DNA of 64,000 nt from Spirosoma sp. GTDB lineage: Bacteria > Bacteroidota > Bacteroidia > Cytophagales > Spirosomataceae. Below the pieces are notes generated by a model, which saw only the letters and a program-made list of their open reading frames with translations, was not told where the DNA came from and ran no database searches. The stretch lies in contig NZ_JAPLET010000010.1 in NCBI RefSeq assembly GCF_026391055.1, positions 62,001-126,000 of the forward strand, given 5' to 3'. Positions 16,280-25,800 of the stretch are shown here, piece after piece. Within the stretch, counting starts at the first letter, position 1. Each line of letters starts with the position of its first letter. The position numbers and the translations under genes were made by a program.

Positions 16280-17298
16280 CCTCTTACAATCTTTGCCCCG
16301 GCCACCATGTTCGCTAGTTTTTGCTTCGCGGCCCAACGGGCGGTTTGGCTAAGGCCGCAATCGGGCGCAACAGCCAGTTTCCCGGCGGGGACGTAAGGAA
16401 GGCACTTACGGATGCGATCAGCTACGTCTTCGGGGGTTTCGATATAGTAACTTTTCACGTCGATGACGCCCACGGCCACGTCGAACTTCTCAGCGAAGCG
16501 AGCCAGCAGGTTCACTTCCGAGAAGTTGAGAATGGTCATTTCGGAGTGCAGTTCATCGACGGTCATGTCCAGAAAATCGGGCAGCATGGGCGCAATGCTC
16601 TTTTTGCCCACCGACCGACCTTTGTAATTCCCGAAGCAGAGGTGCATTGACAGGCGCGTTTTGCCAACGCCCGGCGCCACCGTCCGGTTGAAAATATCGA
16701 CGAAGCGTTTGGTGTCTTCGCGGTAGGCATAGCACGACATCGACGGTTCATCGACACAGATTTCCGGTACACCCAGCGCGACGAGATCTGCAATTTCTTT
16801 ATTGACCAGCGGTAAAAGCGCTTCTGTCACCTCCCACCGGTCCTTATATAAATTACCGGGCAACAGCCGACCACTGAGCGTATACGGCCCCGGAATCGAC
16901 ACTTTAAGGCCCTGGCCCTCGGGAGCCAGCCGTTTCAGGCGCATGTATTCTTCGACTACGCCCAACCCTTTGGGCGCGGTGAGCGGTTCAATGATGTTGT
17001 GCTTTCCGCGCTGGTCGTGGGCGGGTGGGCCATAACGGCGGAGTTCGGTATCGTTGTTCTGAATACCGTTGATGTAGCCATAGAACGACAGATTGAAATC
17101 GAAGCGGGTTTGCTCGCCATCGGTGATGACGTCCAGCCCGGCGGCAACCTGATCATGAACCGATGCAACGACCGCATCTTCTATCATTTCGTTAATATCG
17201 GCCGGGCCGAACTGCGACAGGTTCTGGCTGGAAAACTCGAGCCAGCCAGGAAACGGCATCGAGCCGACAACCGTGGTTTTGATGGGTACGGGTTGCAA
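16270..17298 (-). CDS. Core-MetE: short cobalamin-independent methionine synthase-like methyltransferase
   Basis: A 342-residue protein equivalent to only the C-terminal, catalytic barrel of MetE. The start reads MQPVPIKTTVVGSMPFP (the TTVGSFP-type opening). Substrate-binding DEPSM lies at 183-187, and zinc ligands appear as H219 and C221 in SMHLCFGNY and C314 in APDCGLSQ. Full-length MetE is about 750 residues and uses the missing N-terminal half to bind polyglutamyl-folate. The methyl donor of this short form is therefore uncertain. Annotation pipelines usually call it 5-methyltetrahydropteroyltriglutamate-homocysteine methyltransferase. It lies downstream of the acetyltransferase gene on the same strand after 41 bases. 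Confidence 0.82.
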   Translation of the reverse strand: MQPVPIKTTVVGSMPFPGWLEFSSQNLSQFGPADINEMIEDAVVASVHDQVAAGLDVITDGEQTRFDFNLSFYGYINGIQNNDTELRRYGPPAHDQRGKHNIIEPLTAPKGLGVVEEYMRLKRLAPEGQGLKVSIPGPYTLSGRLLPGNLYKDRWEVTEALLPLVNKEIADLVALGVPEICVDEPSMSCYAYREDTKRFVDIFNRTVAPGVGKTRLSMHLCFGNYKGRSVGKKSIAPMLPDFLDMTVDELHSEMTILNFSEVNLLARFAEKFDVAVGVIDVKSYYIETPEDVADRIRKCLPYVPAGKLAVAPDCGLSQTARWAAKQKLANMVAGAKIVRGEL

Positions 17299-17339
17299 AA
17301 TGGTAGGGGTTTGTTGACAAAAAAAGACGGCAAATCAGT

Positions 17340-17843
17340 TTATTTACTAATCTCCCACCAGAGCATATCTTCAATCTGGTCGAACAGCTGGAATCCAGCT
17401 TTTTCGAGCACTTTTTGTGACGCAACATTTTCTGCCGTTGTATCGGCGACCACGCGCAAAACGCCAGGTTGCCGGAGTGCCCAATTCACCATGCCGCCCA
17501 CCATTTCGGTCATGTACCCTTTTCGGTGTACACCGGGATAAGTACCATAGCCAATTTCGACGGTCCCGGTTTCGTCGGGTTCCCCTTTGAATTTTGCTTC
17601 GGCCACAAACTGTTTCTTGTCGCGATCTATAGCCAGCCAAAGCGTATGAAAAAGCGGGTCGAGCGAGGGGTCCTGCAAACGCGGTATAGTGAAATAAACA
17701 ACGATGCTGCGAACGGGTTCGACAACCTCCCGATAGCCCTTTTTCAGGCCAAAAACCTGCTCTAACTCGTACTTGTTAGCCAGGTGCGTACGAAGCTGGT
17801 CGAGCGTCAGCGGAACGAGCGTCAGGCGGGGCGTTTCAATCAT
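17340..17843 (-). CDS. GNAT N-acetyltransferase
   Basis: Acetyl-CoA-dependent acetyltransferase of 166 residues, RimJ/RimL-like in its opening METPRLTL-type start (MIETPRLTLVPLTLDQL). The acetyl-CoA loop region is GYGTYPGVHRKGYMTEMVGGMVNWAL, and VLEKAGFQLFDQ closes the fold. The substrate (an antibiotic, polyamine or protein N-terminus) cannot be told. Start at 17843 is preferred because the upstream in-frame ATG at 17882 overlaps the neighbouring SDR gene. It follows that SDR gene by 22 bases and is likely co-transcribed. Confidence 0.85.
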   Translation of the reverse strand: MIETPRLTLVPLTLDQLRTHLANKYELEQVFGLKKGYREVVEPVRSIVVYFTIPRLQDPSLDPLFHTLWLAIDRDKKQFVAEAKFKGEPDETGTVEIGYGTYPGVHRKGYMTEMVGGMVNWALRQPGVLRVVADTTAENVASQKVLEKAGFQLFDQIEDMLWWEISK

Positions 17844-17865
17844 GATCTTTTGATAGGAACGCAGA

Positions 17866-18648
17866 TTAAATCTGCCCTTCACTTACACTCCAACCACCGT
17901 CTACCGTCAATACCTGCCCAGTGGTAAAAGCAGAGTAGTCCGACATGAAATATACGGCAGCACCATCGAGGTCATCCGGCTGACCAATACGGCCACCATC
18001 GAGCGGCTGTTTAGTTTTGGTAAAGGCCATAATCGTTTCGTCTTCTGTGGCACGCTGGGCCATCGGCGTTTCAACCAGCGCCGGTGCCAGTACATTGACG
18101 CGGATATTATCATTCGCATAATAAGCCGCCACCGACTTCGTGAAGCCAATCACAGCCGATTTCACGGCGGCATAAGCGTGGGTGGCAAAGTAAGTCGGCG
18201 AAGGCCGCTCACCCAGCACCGAGCCCATGTTCAGGATAACGCCCCCACTACCCTGCGCCCGAAACGCCCGTACAGCCGCCTGGTTGGATAGCATCATAGA
18301 TGTCAGGTTGAGATTTACTGTATAATTCCAGCCGTCCAGCGTAATGTCATGCAGGGGGCCATCGCCAAACCGCCGACCGCTGCCACCAGCCACATGATAC
18401 AGACCATCGAAACCGCCGAAAATCTGCTGGCAGAGGGCAATGGCTTTGGAGGCCGTTTGTGGGTCGGAGGCATCGCCGGACATGGCCAGTCCATTGCCAT
18501 CCAGTTGCTTCTCAGCCGCTGTACAGCTCTCCGGATTTCGGCCCACTACAACGACCTGCGCCCCTTCCCGCACAAACGCCAGTGCCGCCGACAGGCCCAT
18601 TCCGGTAGTGCCACCTACCAAAACAATTTTTTTAGATTCCAGCCACAT
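17866..18648 (-). CDS. Short-chain dehydrogenase/reductase
   Basis: A 260-residue classical SDR. The cofactor loop GGTTGMG is at 12-18, the NNAG-equivalent is HVAGGSG near 85, catalytic S143 lies in MGSVLG, and the YxxxK pair is Y159 and K163. The C-terminal TVDGGWS motif is typical. An arginine after the first strand (VVVVGRNPES) favours NADP. Substrate unknown. Start MWLESKKIVLVGG at 18648 fits the fold; the frame is open back to 18693. It sits between the Gfo/Idh/MocA and acetyltransferase genes, all on the minus strand. Confidence 0.88.
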   Translation of the reverse strand: MWLESKKIVLVGGTTGMGLSAALAFVREGAQVVVVGRNPESCTAAEKQLDGNGLAMSGDASDPQTASKAIALCQQIFGGFDGLYHVAGGSGRRFGDGPLHDITLDGWNYTVNLNLTSMMLSNQAAVRAFRAQGSGGVILNMGSVLGERPSPTYFATHAYAAVKSAVIGFTKSVAAYYANDNIRVNVLAPALVETPMAQRATEDETIMAFTKTKQPLDGGRIGQPDDLDGAAVYFMSDYSAFTTGQVLTVDGGWSVSEGQI

Positions 18649-18728
18649 AAGATTAGATACATTTTTTATGCAAGAAACAAACTCAGCTGACATTCGGCAA
18701 CAGGCATCTGTTTAGTATGACTTAACAT

Positions 18729-19922
18729 TCACACAATATCCCGTTCGATTATTTTACCGCTGGCTTTTTCTTTCAGGATCAGCTTATTGCGTCCATCGTG
18801 GGTCATCTCCTGCTTGATGAGATAGTGATCGGCGTCGTATTCAACCAGCGTCGACTCGGGCTTAAGCCCCTCCTGACCACGCCAGACGGGCAGATTCACT
18901 TTTTCCCATTGCTTCGTTTCGGCTGATCTGTAGGCCGCATCCAGCACAGCGTTTACCACATAGCCATCGTAAAAGGTTTCGGCCGGTTCGCGGCCTTCTT
19001 CCTGCGCGCTGAACATATCCGTAAACATGTGATTGTAACCCAAGTCGTTCACTTCATCACCAACCGGAAACAGCCAGCCGGTGTTGGATTCGGCTTTTTC
19101 GGCCACATAATCGGCACCTTTGCCGGTGGTGAACATCTCGAAGCCCGTTCGCAGGAAGTTATTGATCCAGATAGTGCCTTCGGTGCCCATGACTTCATCA
19201 CGGAGGTCCATCCCGCCCCGGAACGTCCAGCTCACTTCGAACTGTCCGATGGCACCGTTCTCGTACTTTACCAGCGCGATGGCGTGGTCTTCGGCGTCGA
19301 TGGGTTTTACCTGCGTAGCGGCCCAGCACATGACCTCCACCGGCCTTACGTCTTTCCCGATAAAATTCCGGGAAATCTCTACGCAATGGCAACCCAGATC
19401 GAGCATACAGCCGCCCCCGGCCTGCTCTTTATCCCAGAACCAGTCGGAGTGCGGGCCGGGGTGTGTTTCACGAGATTTAGCCCATAGAATTCGGCCTAAT
19501 GCCCCACTCTTAACGCTTTCCAGCGATTTCAAAAATTTCGGCGTGTAGCATAAGTCTTCCAGATAGCCTGCAAAAATCCCGGCTTCCTCGACGGTCTGCA
19601 TCATCCGAAGGGCCTCGTCAGCATTGCGGCCGAGTGGCTTGGTGCACACCACCGATTTTTTGTGTTTCGCACAGAGGTTGACGGCCGTTTCGTGAATGTT
19701 GTTCGGCAGAGCGATACAGACCATATCGACGTCGGGATGGGCAATTACTTCTTCCATATTGGTCGAAGCGAAATCGCAGCCGTAGTCGGTCTTGAATTTT
19801 TGGGCGGTTTCTTCCCGACGGGCATAAATAGCAACCACTTTATCACGGCTGCGCTGGCCGTGGATGGATTCGGCGTAGAAGCGACCAATGAAGCCGCCCC
19901 CAAGCATGGCAATACGTTGCAT
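18729..19922 (-). CDS. Gfo/Idh/MocA family oxidoreductase
   Basis: NAD(P)-dependent sugar or inositol dehydrogenase-like protein of 397 residues. The Rossmann motif GGGFIG is at 8-13, the EKP-type catalytic motif appears as [13 protein letters not shown], and the substrate-side [15 protein letters not shown] carries the conserved D and H. No signal peptide is seen from the chosen start MQRIAMLGG at 19922, so it acts in the cytoplasm. The substrate is unknown. Together with the TIM-barrel and GMC genes nearby it could process oxidised sugars. Confidence 0.88.
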   Translation of the reverse strand: MQRIAMLGGGFIGRFYAESIHGQRSRDKVVAIYARREETAQKFKTDYGCDFASTNMEEVIAHPDVDMVCIALPNNIHETAVNLCAKHKKSVVCTKPLGRNADEALRMMQTVEEAGIFAGYLEDLCYTPKFLKSLESVKSGALGRILWAKSRETHPGPHSDWFWDKEQAGGGCMLDLGCHCVEISRNFIGKDVRPVEVMCWAATQVKPIDAEDHAIALVKYENGAIGQFEVSWTFRGGMDLRDEVMGTEGTIWINNFLRTGFEMFTTGKGADYVAEKAESNTGWLFPVGDEVNDLGYNHMFTDMFSAQEEGREPAETFYDGYVVNAVLDAAYRSAETKQWEKVNLPVWRGQEGLKPESTLVEYDADHYLIKQEMTHDGRNKLILKEKASGKIIERDIV

Positions 19923-20000
19923 AAGTAAAGGTTTAGGTAAACGGTTAATCCGTACTTTCGTGCGGTTAAAGTAAAGAACCCCCACCGTTTTTTTTTACCC

Positions 20001-20675
20001 ATGCCCGATTTTTTCAACATCCATTCCATCTTCTTTACGCTATGGGACTATCCTATGAGTTACCTCGAATTTTTCGGGGCATTGTCGGGTGCCGTAGCTA
20101 CCTGGCTGGCGGCTAAAGCCAACGTATGGAGCTGGCCAATTGGTGCGGCCAGTGTGCTGCTCTTTTTCTTCCTCTTTTACCAGATTCAGCTTTACCCCGA
20201 CATGTTTTTGCAGGTGTTCTTCTTTATTACTAACCTGCAGGGCTGGTGGCGCTGGACCCACCCCAAAGCTCAGGAAGCTGATAGCCGCAATGAGCTCCGC
20301 ATCACCCGACTACTGGGCAAACCACTTGTTCTGACATTGCTGGGGGGACTAGTGGCTACGGCTATATTAGGCACCTTCGCGCAGAATCTGCATATCTGGT
20401 TTCCGGTGCTGTTCAGTCAGCCGAGCGCGTTTCCGTATCTGGATTCATTCACCACAGTCATGAGCATCATTGGCACGTTCATGATGATTCAGAAAAAGCT
20501 GGAGTGCTGGTGGGTGTGGCTGCTGGTCGATATCATCAGCACGTACATGTATTTTACGAAGGGAGTAAAGCTAGTGGGCGTCGAGTACGCTGTTTTCTGC
20601 CTGATTGCGTTTCAGGGAGCCTGGCACTGGTGGCGCGAATACCGAAGCTATTCGGTCGGGCAAACATTGACTTAA
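20001..20675 (+). CDS. pnuC: PnuC-family nicotinamide riboside transporter
   Basis: Inner-membrane transporter of 224 residues with seven or so hydrophobic segments, importing nicotinamide riboside or a related vitamin by facilitated diffusion. Family marks include YLEFFGALSGAVATWLAAK, WSWPIGAASVLLF, FFITNLQGWWRWTHP and ECWWVWLLVDIISTYMY. PnuC homologs also transport thiamin or riboflavin, but no thiamin riboswitch was seen upstream. A TACTTTCG sequence at 19953-19960 is a possible -7 box. ATG at 20001 was kept because the short N-terminal segment is usual in the family; MSYLEFF at 20055 is an alternative. Confidence 0.88.
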   Translation: MPDFFNIHSIFFTLWDYPMSYLEFFGALSGAVATWLAAKANVWSWPIGAASVLLFFFLFYQIQLYPDMFLQVFFFITNLQGWWRWTHPKAQEADSRNELRITRLLGKPLVLTLLGGLVATAILGTFAQNLHIWFPVLFSQPSAFPYLDSFTTVMSIIGTFMMIQKKLECWWVWLLVDIISTYMYFTKGVKLVGVEYAVFCLIAFQGAWHWWREYRSYSVGQTLT

Positions 20676-20828
20676 CGATAGTCTGTAGCTTGGACGATCA
20701 TGTCCGGGTACTCATTAAGTTTATTTGACCGTCCAGGCTATAGCCACACAATGACAATTAATCAGAGGCATATTCCAACGAATATTAATCAGCCGGGGTC
20801 TGGTGTATAAAAAAGCAGCTAACCCCTT

Positions 20829-21239
20829 ATGAAACAGGTCCTACTTCTTTTTATCACTCTCTTAGCGCTCTCCTGTACGAAATCGGATAGCGGGTTATCA
20901 CCAAATAGGCTGTTAAGTACCTGGCAGTTGATCAGCTATTGTAAACCGACCAGTAGTTCGACTTGTACACTAGTTACGGTTCCCTCCAATAAAGGTGTGT
21001 TTATAAGCTTCGATCAAACTGGTCAGTTCAACGAGTCGTATCAAAACACGAAGCCAGTCGAGCACTGTTTTCTGGGATGTGGCGGTGGCAATTTCACAAC
21101 CGAAGGAGATAGCTTACGAATTAGGGCCGTTTGTATGTCGTCGTTGAGCGGGCGGTTGATAAAAGTAGTTTCCCTGACCAATAGCCAGTTAATTCTTAAT
21201 CCATTTGGCACAGGTGAGTATGTATTTAACAGGCGGTAG
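20829..21239 (+). CDS. Lipoprotein of unknown function (lipocalin-like size)
   Basis: A 136-residue protein with a lipoprotein signal (MKQVLLLFITLLALSC, lipidated cysteine at 16). The mature part contains LLSTWQLISYCKP, GVFISFDQTGQFNESY and a final LILNPFGTGEYVFNRR. These are the strand pattern of lipocalin-like lipoproteins common in Bacteroidota, where LxGTWxLxS opens the barrel. Four further cysteines in the middle could form disulfides. Function unknown. It stands alone between pnuC and the CBM48 gene; the 190 bases after it are AT-rich and hold the next promoter. Confidence 0.65.
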   Translation: MKQVLLLFITLLALSCTKSDSGLSPNRLLSTWQLISYCKPTSSSTCTLVTVPSNKGVFISFDQTGQFNESYQNTKPVEHCFLGCGGGNFTTEGDSLRIRAVCMSSLSGRLIKVVSLTNSQLILNPFGTGEYVFNRR

Positions 21240-21395
21240 TCATCTGCCACCTAATTGCACATGAACCAAGCATGTCTATCAAATTTGTACGTTTTTTAGA
21301 TGGCCAAGTATAAAACAATAGGTAATAATTATAATAATATTAAGAATATTAGACGTTAACCTACTGATAACTACAATATTACTAATTTTGTATTA

Positions 21396-21403
21396 TAACT
21401 TTG
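21396..21403 (+). promoter_or_regulatory. Putative promoter -7 box for the CBM48 gene
   Basis: TAACTTTG at 21396 matches the -7 consensus, 27 bases before the ATG. A second match, TAATTTTG at 21383-21390, overlaps the same AT-rich tract, so the exact box is uncertain. Confidence 0.5.
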
Positions 21404-21429
21404 TATTGAAAACCAAACAGTGAACCTCT

Positions 21430-21732
21430 ATGGCAGTTGCCAAACAATTCCTCAAAAGCAAGCCCCTTGCGAAAGTTACATTTGAGTTGTCGGCCGAAGC
21501 CGTCAACGGTGCAAAAACGGTCGCTCTGGCCGGTGAATTCAATGGCTGGGATGCCCAGGCCCTGAAAAAGCAGAAAGATGGTTCTTACAAAACGACGGTA
21601 GAACTGCCCGTTGGTGGCGAATATCAATTCCGTTATGTTTTGGATGGTACAACATGGACAAATGATTCGACCGCCGACAAATATGTTCCGAGCGGTGTTT
21701 CATACGACGAGAACTCGGTTGTTGTTCTTTAA
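21430..21732 (+). CDS. Small CBM48/isoamylase-N-like glycogen-binding protein
   Basis: A 100-residue single-domain cytoplasmic protein. VALAGEFNGWDAQALKKQKDGSY and ELPVGGEYQFRYVLDGTTWTND are the hallmark strands of the CBM48/AMPK glycogen-binding domain, with the sugar-stacking tryptophans. There is no catalytic domain, so it may bind glycogen or regulate a partner. Such single-domain proteins are common in Bacteroidota. It has its own promoter-like boxes and a strong terminator, so it is probably monocistronic. Confidence 0.88.
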   Translation: MAVAKQFLKSKPLAKVTFELSAEAVNGAKTVALAGEFNGWDAQALKKQKDGSYKTTVELPVGGEYQFRYVLDGTTWTNDSTADKYVPSGVSYDENSVVVL

Positions 21733-21750
21733 CAAAGACATTTAATAAAA

Positions 21751-21787
21751 AAGGGAATCAGGCTATATAGGCTGATTCCCTTTTTTT
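21751..21787 (+). terminator. Rho-independent terminator
   Basis: AAGGGAATCAG at 21751-21761 pairs perfectly with CTGATTCCCTT at 21772-21782, followed by a run of seven T at 21781-21787. It ends the CBM48 transcript. Confidence 0.9.
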
Positions 21788-21836
21788 GTAGTACCGAGCG
21801 TCGGCCCGGCGACCGGGCCGACGCTCGGTACTACAA
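21786..21836. repeat. 24-bp perfect GC-rich inverted repeat
   Basis: Arms at 21786-21809 and 21813-21836 are perfectly complementary around a 3-base loop. It directly follows a complete terminator, so termination of the left gene does not need it. It may terminate the right-hand gene or be a palindromic repeat inserted there. Confidence 0.8.
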
Positions 21837-21837
21837 A

Positions 21838-22803
21838 CTACACCGTAAAGCTATCCGACTCGACGTAGGCTTTTACCAGCGCGATTTCGCCTTCTTTACC
21901 TTTCTGCGACTTGCCGTGTTCCATGCCGAAGATGAACTCCTTGCCCTCGGCTTTCTGCTTCTGGTAGATGTGTTTAAAGATGTTCTTGTAGTTGATTTCG
22001 CCTGTTGTTGGCTCGTTACGACCGGGGTTATCACCAATCTGGAAATAGCCAATTTCGCTCCAGCACCAGTTGATGTGCGGAATAACGTGTCCTTCGTTCT
22101 TCTGCATGTGGTAGATATCGAACAGAATCTTGCAGGACGGGCTATTAACGGCCCGGCAGATTTCGTAGGTCTGATCCGACGTCCGAAGGAACAGGTTTGG
22201 TGAATCGCTGAGGGGTTCAAGGACCATCGTTAATCCGGCAGGAGCCAGAATATCGGCACCCCGGCGCAGCGCATCGATAACGTGCCCGGTTTGAATACCA
22301 ATCGGCAGATTCCGCTCGAAATCGCCCGGTACCACGGTTGTAAACTTCGTATTGCAACGCTTGGCTGTTTCAACAGCTTTGCGGCACCCATTCAGGAAGA
22401 TATCAACGTACTCCTGCTTGCCAGCGGCCAGCGTGTTCTGCGAGTTACCGCCTTTGTCGAGCACGAACACACCCATTGTCATACCCAGACGGGCCATCTC
22501 CTCGCCTATTTTGGTTTGCATGGCGGGTTCACGGCTCATCATGCCGTTATCTTCCAGCGCTGTAAAGCCCAGATCGGCCATGAACTTGAGCTGATCGATC
22601 AGGTCCTTGCCCGCGCTGTTTTCAAACATGCCGAAGTGCGGGGCATATTTCAGCTTAAAATTGTTCTTGGCCAGAAAAGCAGGTTGCGAATGCCAGTTCC
22701 CGGCTACTGATTCGGTCGTTACGGTGGCACCTGTCAGGCCCAGGCCAGCTGCGCCTAAGCCGGCCGCGCCAAAGGTTGATTTTACAAAATTGCGTCGTTG
22801 CAT
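21838..22803 (-). CDS. Tat-exported TIM-barrel sugar isomerase/epimerase-like protein
   Basis: A 321-residue protein of the xylose-isomerase-like TIM-barrel family (AP endonuclease 2 superfamily, near hydroxypyruvate isomerase). The N-terminus MQRRNFVKSTFGAAGLG is a twin-arginine signal (RRNFVK), so it is probably exported folded. Metal-site style segments are MVLEPLSDS, KILFDIYHMQ, GYFQIGDNPGRNEPTTGEINY and FGMEHGKS. The substrate is unknown. It follows the large heme dehydrogenase gene by 25 bases on the same strand, suggesting co-transcription and a shared periplasmic role in sugar oxidation. Confidence 0.85.
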   Translation of the reverse strand: MQRRNFVKSTFGAAGLGAAGLGLTGATVTTESVAGNWHSQPAFLAKNNFKLKYAPHFGMFENSAGKDLIDQLKFMADLGFTALEDNGMMSREPAMQTKIGEEMARLGMTMGVFVLDKGGNSQNTLAAGKQEYVDIFLNGCRKAVETAKRCNTKFTTVVPGDFERNLPIGIQTGHVIDALRRGADILAPAGLTMVLEPLSDSPNLFLRTSDQTYEICRAVNSPSCKILFDIYHMQKNEGHVIPHINWCWSEIGYFQIGDNPGRNEPTTGEINYKNIFKHIYQKQKAEGKEFIFGMEHGKSQKGKEGEIALVKAYVESDSFTV

Positions 22804-22828
22804 ATGGAGGATTGTCTGGACTCCGGTC

Positions 22829-25800
22829 CTATTTCTTTTTCAAACTGGCTAAATATTCTACTAAATCGACTAAGTCTTTAGTGCTCATGGCTTCCTGCAA
22901 ACCGGACGGCATCATAGAGTTTTCGATCTGCTTCATCGAAACGACGTCGGCCATTTTGTAATTCTGCACTACGCCCCCCGGGAACTTCATTTGCAGATCG
23001 GTTTCCGTTTTGCTGGATATGATGCCCGTCATGGCACTACCATCTTTAAACTTCACTTCCCAGCCCTCATAGCCGAAGCTAATACCGGCGTCGGGGTGCA
23101 GAATGGCCAGATATTGCCCTTCTTTCGGCAGCTTGGAACCAATCTCCGACAGCTTCGGACCAAAGTCCATGCCTTCCCCATTCACCTGGTGGCAGATGTT
23201 ACAGTTGTTTTTGAACACCGACACGCCACGGGCTGCATCGCCATTCATGGCTAACAGTTCAGGGATGGCAGGCAGTTTTTTACCTTCGGCACTCTGTCCA
23301 CCATCGAGGAAGCTAGCGGCTTGCTGCCGGATGCTCTTGCGCCAGTCGTTACTAACGCCTTGCACCGCAGACTTTTTGAACTCACCTTTAATATCACCGG
23401 ACTTCAGGAGAGCCACCACCATATCGGCTCCTTCTGAGCTACCACCCAGCGAGCGGGTTGCCTCCCGACGCAACACTGCCGGATATTTGTCGGCCAGGGC
23501 GACCGTTTTCAGGATGTCGATAGACTCTTTGTTCCCTACCCGGCGCAAGGCCACCAGCATATTGGCAGCAGCATCGGCGTCATTGCCGTTAATGACATCC
23601 CAGGCCATCGAAGCGCCTTTTTGCTTGAGTAATTGCCGGACAGCATCACGGCCCATGCCATCACTCGCCTTCTGAACAGCTAACTGCTTCAGGCGTGCAT
23701 TCTCGGTTGTGGGTTCATAGCGGCTTACCAGATCGATGTATTCAGGCGTGCCGTACACGTCGTTCATCACCTTGTTAAGGGCGGTTGTCGCCACCGGGGA
23801 GTTTTTCACAAAAGCCGGATCAAGGTGACGCAGGGCTAGTTTCGTTACATCGGTCGAGTTACTGTTCGCCTGTAAAATGCCGAGCAGCGCGTTCGATTTT
23901 TCCATAGAGCTAGGGTTGAAATCAAACGCCCTGAAATAACGCAACCGCTGGCTCACATCCACCGATTGATCACCCGCCAGTTTCGCCAGCATTGGGATGG
24001 ATTCTTTGGTGCGGGCACGCCAGACAATGTCACGACCACCGGCATTGGCGAGGGGATCGTTGTTCATCTGTTTTACCCAGGCCGTATAATACGTATCCCA
24101 GCTGCCGTCGGCACCGATACCGAGGGCTTCCAGATACCAGCGGTCTTTGCCATCGTACTGACTGGCCAATTGCGCCCACAACGCGGGGGCTTCGGGCGAC
24201 TGCGGTCCGGTAGCCTGGTTTTTCCGCAAGGCAATAGCGCACTCCCGCCGAACCTGTGGCTCTGGGTCGTTTACCAACTGTTTGATATACGGAGTAATAT
24301 CACCTTTCAGCTCACGACCGGCCCGAAGCGCGGTGATGCGCAGATCGGAATTATCACTTTTCAGCGCCGTTTCAATATATTTCTGGCCTTTGTCGAGCTT
24401 GCTAAGCAACCATAACGCACGCGCCTGCATGCGTGGGTTAGCCGATGTTTTATAAAGTTTAGCCAGCGCCTTTTCCGCCTTCTTATCCATACTGCGAAGT
24501 GCCTGCCAGCCCGCATACCGGATAGACATGTTCGGGCTTTGAAGCGCTTCGATGGCACCGTCGACGGTTGTTACGTCTACTTTCGGAATTTTGTAAGGTG
24601 AATTAGGTGGTGCCACGCGATAGACACGTCCGCGACTTTGGTCACCCGCCTGGTGTCCGCCCACGCCGGGATCGTACCAGTCGGCAATGATGAGCGAACC
24701 ATCGGGAGCCACGCAAACGTCGGCGGGGCGGAACCACTGATCACGGGCGCCCTCCAGTACGTTTACGATTTCGGCTTTGTAACCCGCACCATCTTTCTGA
24801 ACCGGATACGACCGTACCACATTTGGGCCTGCATCGCAGTGGATCATCTGATTTCGAAACACTTCGGGCAGTAGATTGCCTTCATACACAATCATACCCG
24901 TTGGCGAACCGGCGCCCGTTTGAAGCAGGTTAGGCATAGCACCGGGGTCATTGAGGTGCCAGTGACGCCGGGGAATTTCGGGTTCTATGTTTTCCCGATT
25001 CGCCTGCCAGCCTGCGCCGGTCAGTTCGTCGGTATAGCCATAGTTACCGTATTCCATGACGTAGTTGATACGAACGCCCTTATTACCGTCGTCGTCGTTG
25101 TCCGACTGCCAGAGAGTGCCGTAGGAGTCAACCGCCACTTCGTAGTTGTTCCGGAAGTTTTGGCCCAGCAGCTCAACATTTTTCCCGTCGGGGTCGCAAC
25201 GAAAAACCATCCCCTGCTTGAAATTCTGTTTGTCGATGGGCTTGCCCGTAGCGATGTCGATAACGGGTTTGCCGTCTTTATCCAGCAGTTGCTCACCAGC
25301 ATTCCCGAAGTTGAAATACCACTTGCCATCTGGCCCGAACACAAAGGTATGCATGCCGTGGTCGTGCTGTTCGCCACCGATGCCGGTGAAGAGCAGTTCT
25401 TTTTTATCGGCTTTATCGTCGCCGTTTTCATCGGTCAGCACCCACACGTTCGGGCTGTCGGACACAATGACTTTGTTGCCCTGCACCCAGATACCGAGGG
25501 GTGATTCGATGCTTGGGTCCTGGTAAAACACTTTGGAAACATCGGCTTTACCGTCGCCGTTGGTGTCTTCCAGAATAACGATGCGGTCTCCTTCTTTACG
25601 CGTTGGGTTGCCGTTGATAGCGGGCCGGTAGTTGTAGGCTTCGCAAACCCAAACCCGCCCCCGTGCATCGACATCAATGTCGGTGGGGTTGGTCAGCATG
25701 GGTTCGGCGGCAAAGAGTGTTGCCTCCAGACCCGGCGCTACGTTCAGACTACCGACGGCGTATTTAGGGTCGTGCTTGTCGTCGTCAGGTAATTGGGCGA

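Noticed and set aside
24920..25504. Plus-strand open frame of 194 codons inside the heme dehydrogenase gene.
   Set aside because: It is antisense to a well-supported 1040-residue protein and has no recognisable motif or promoter.
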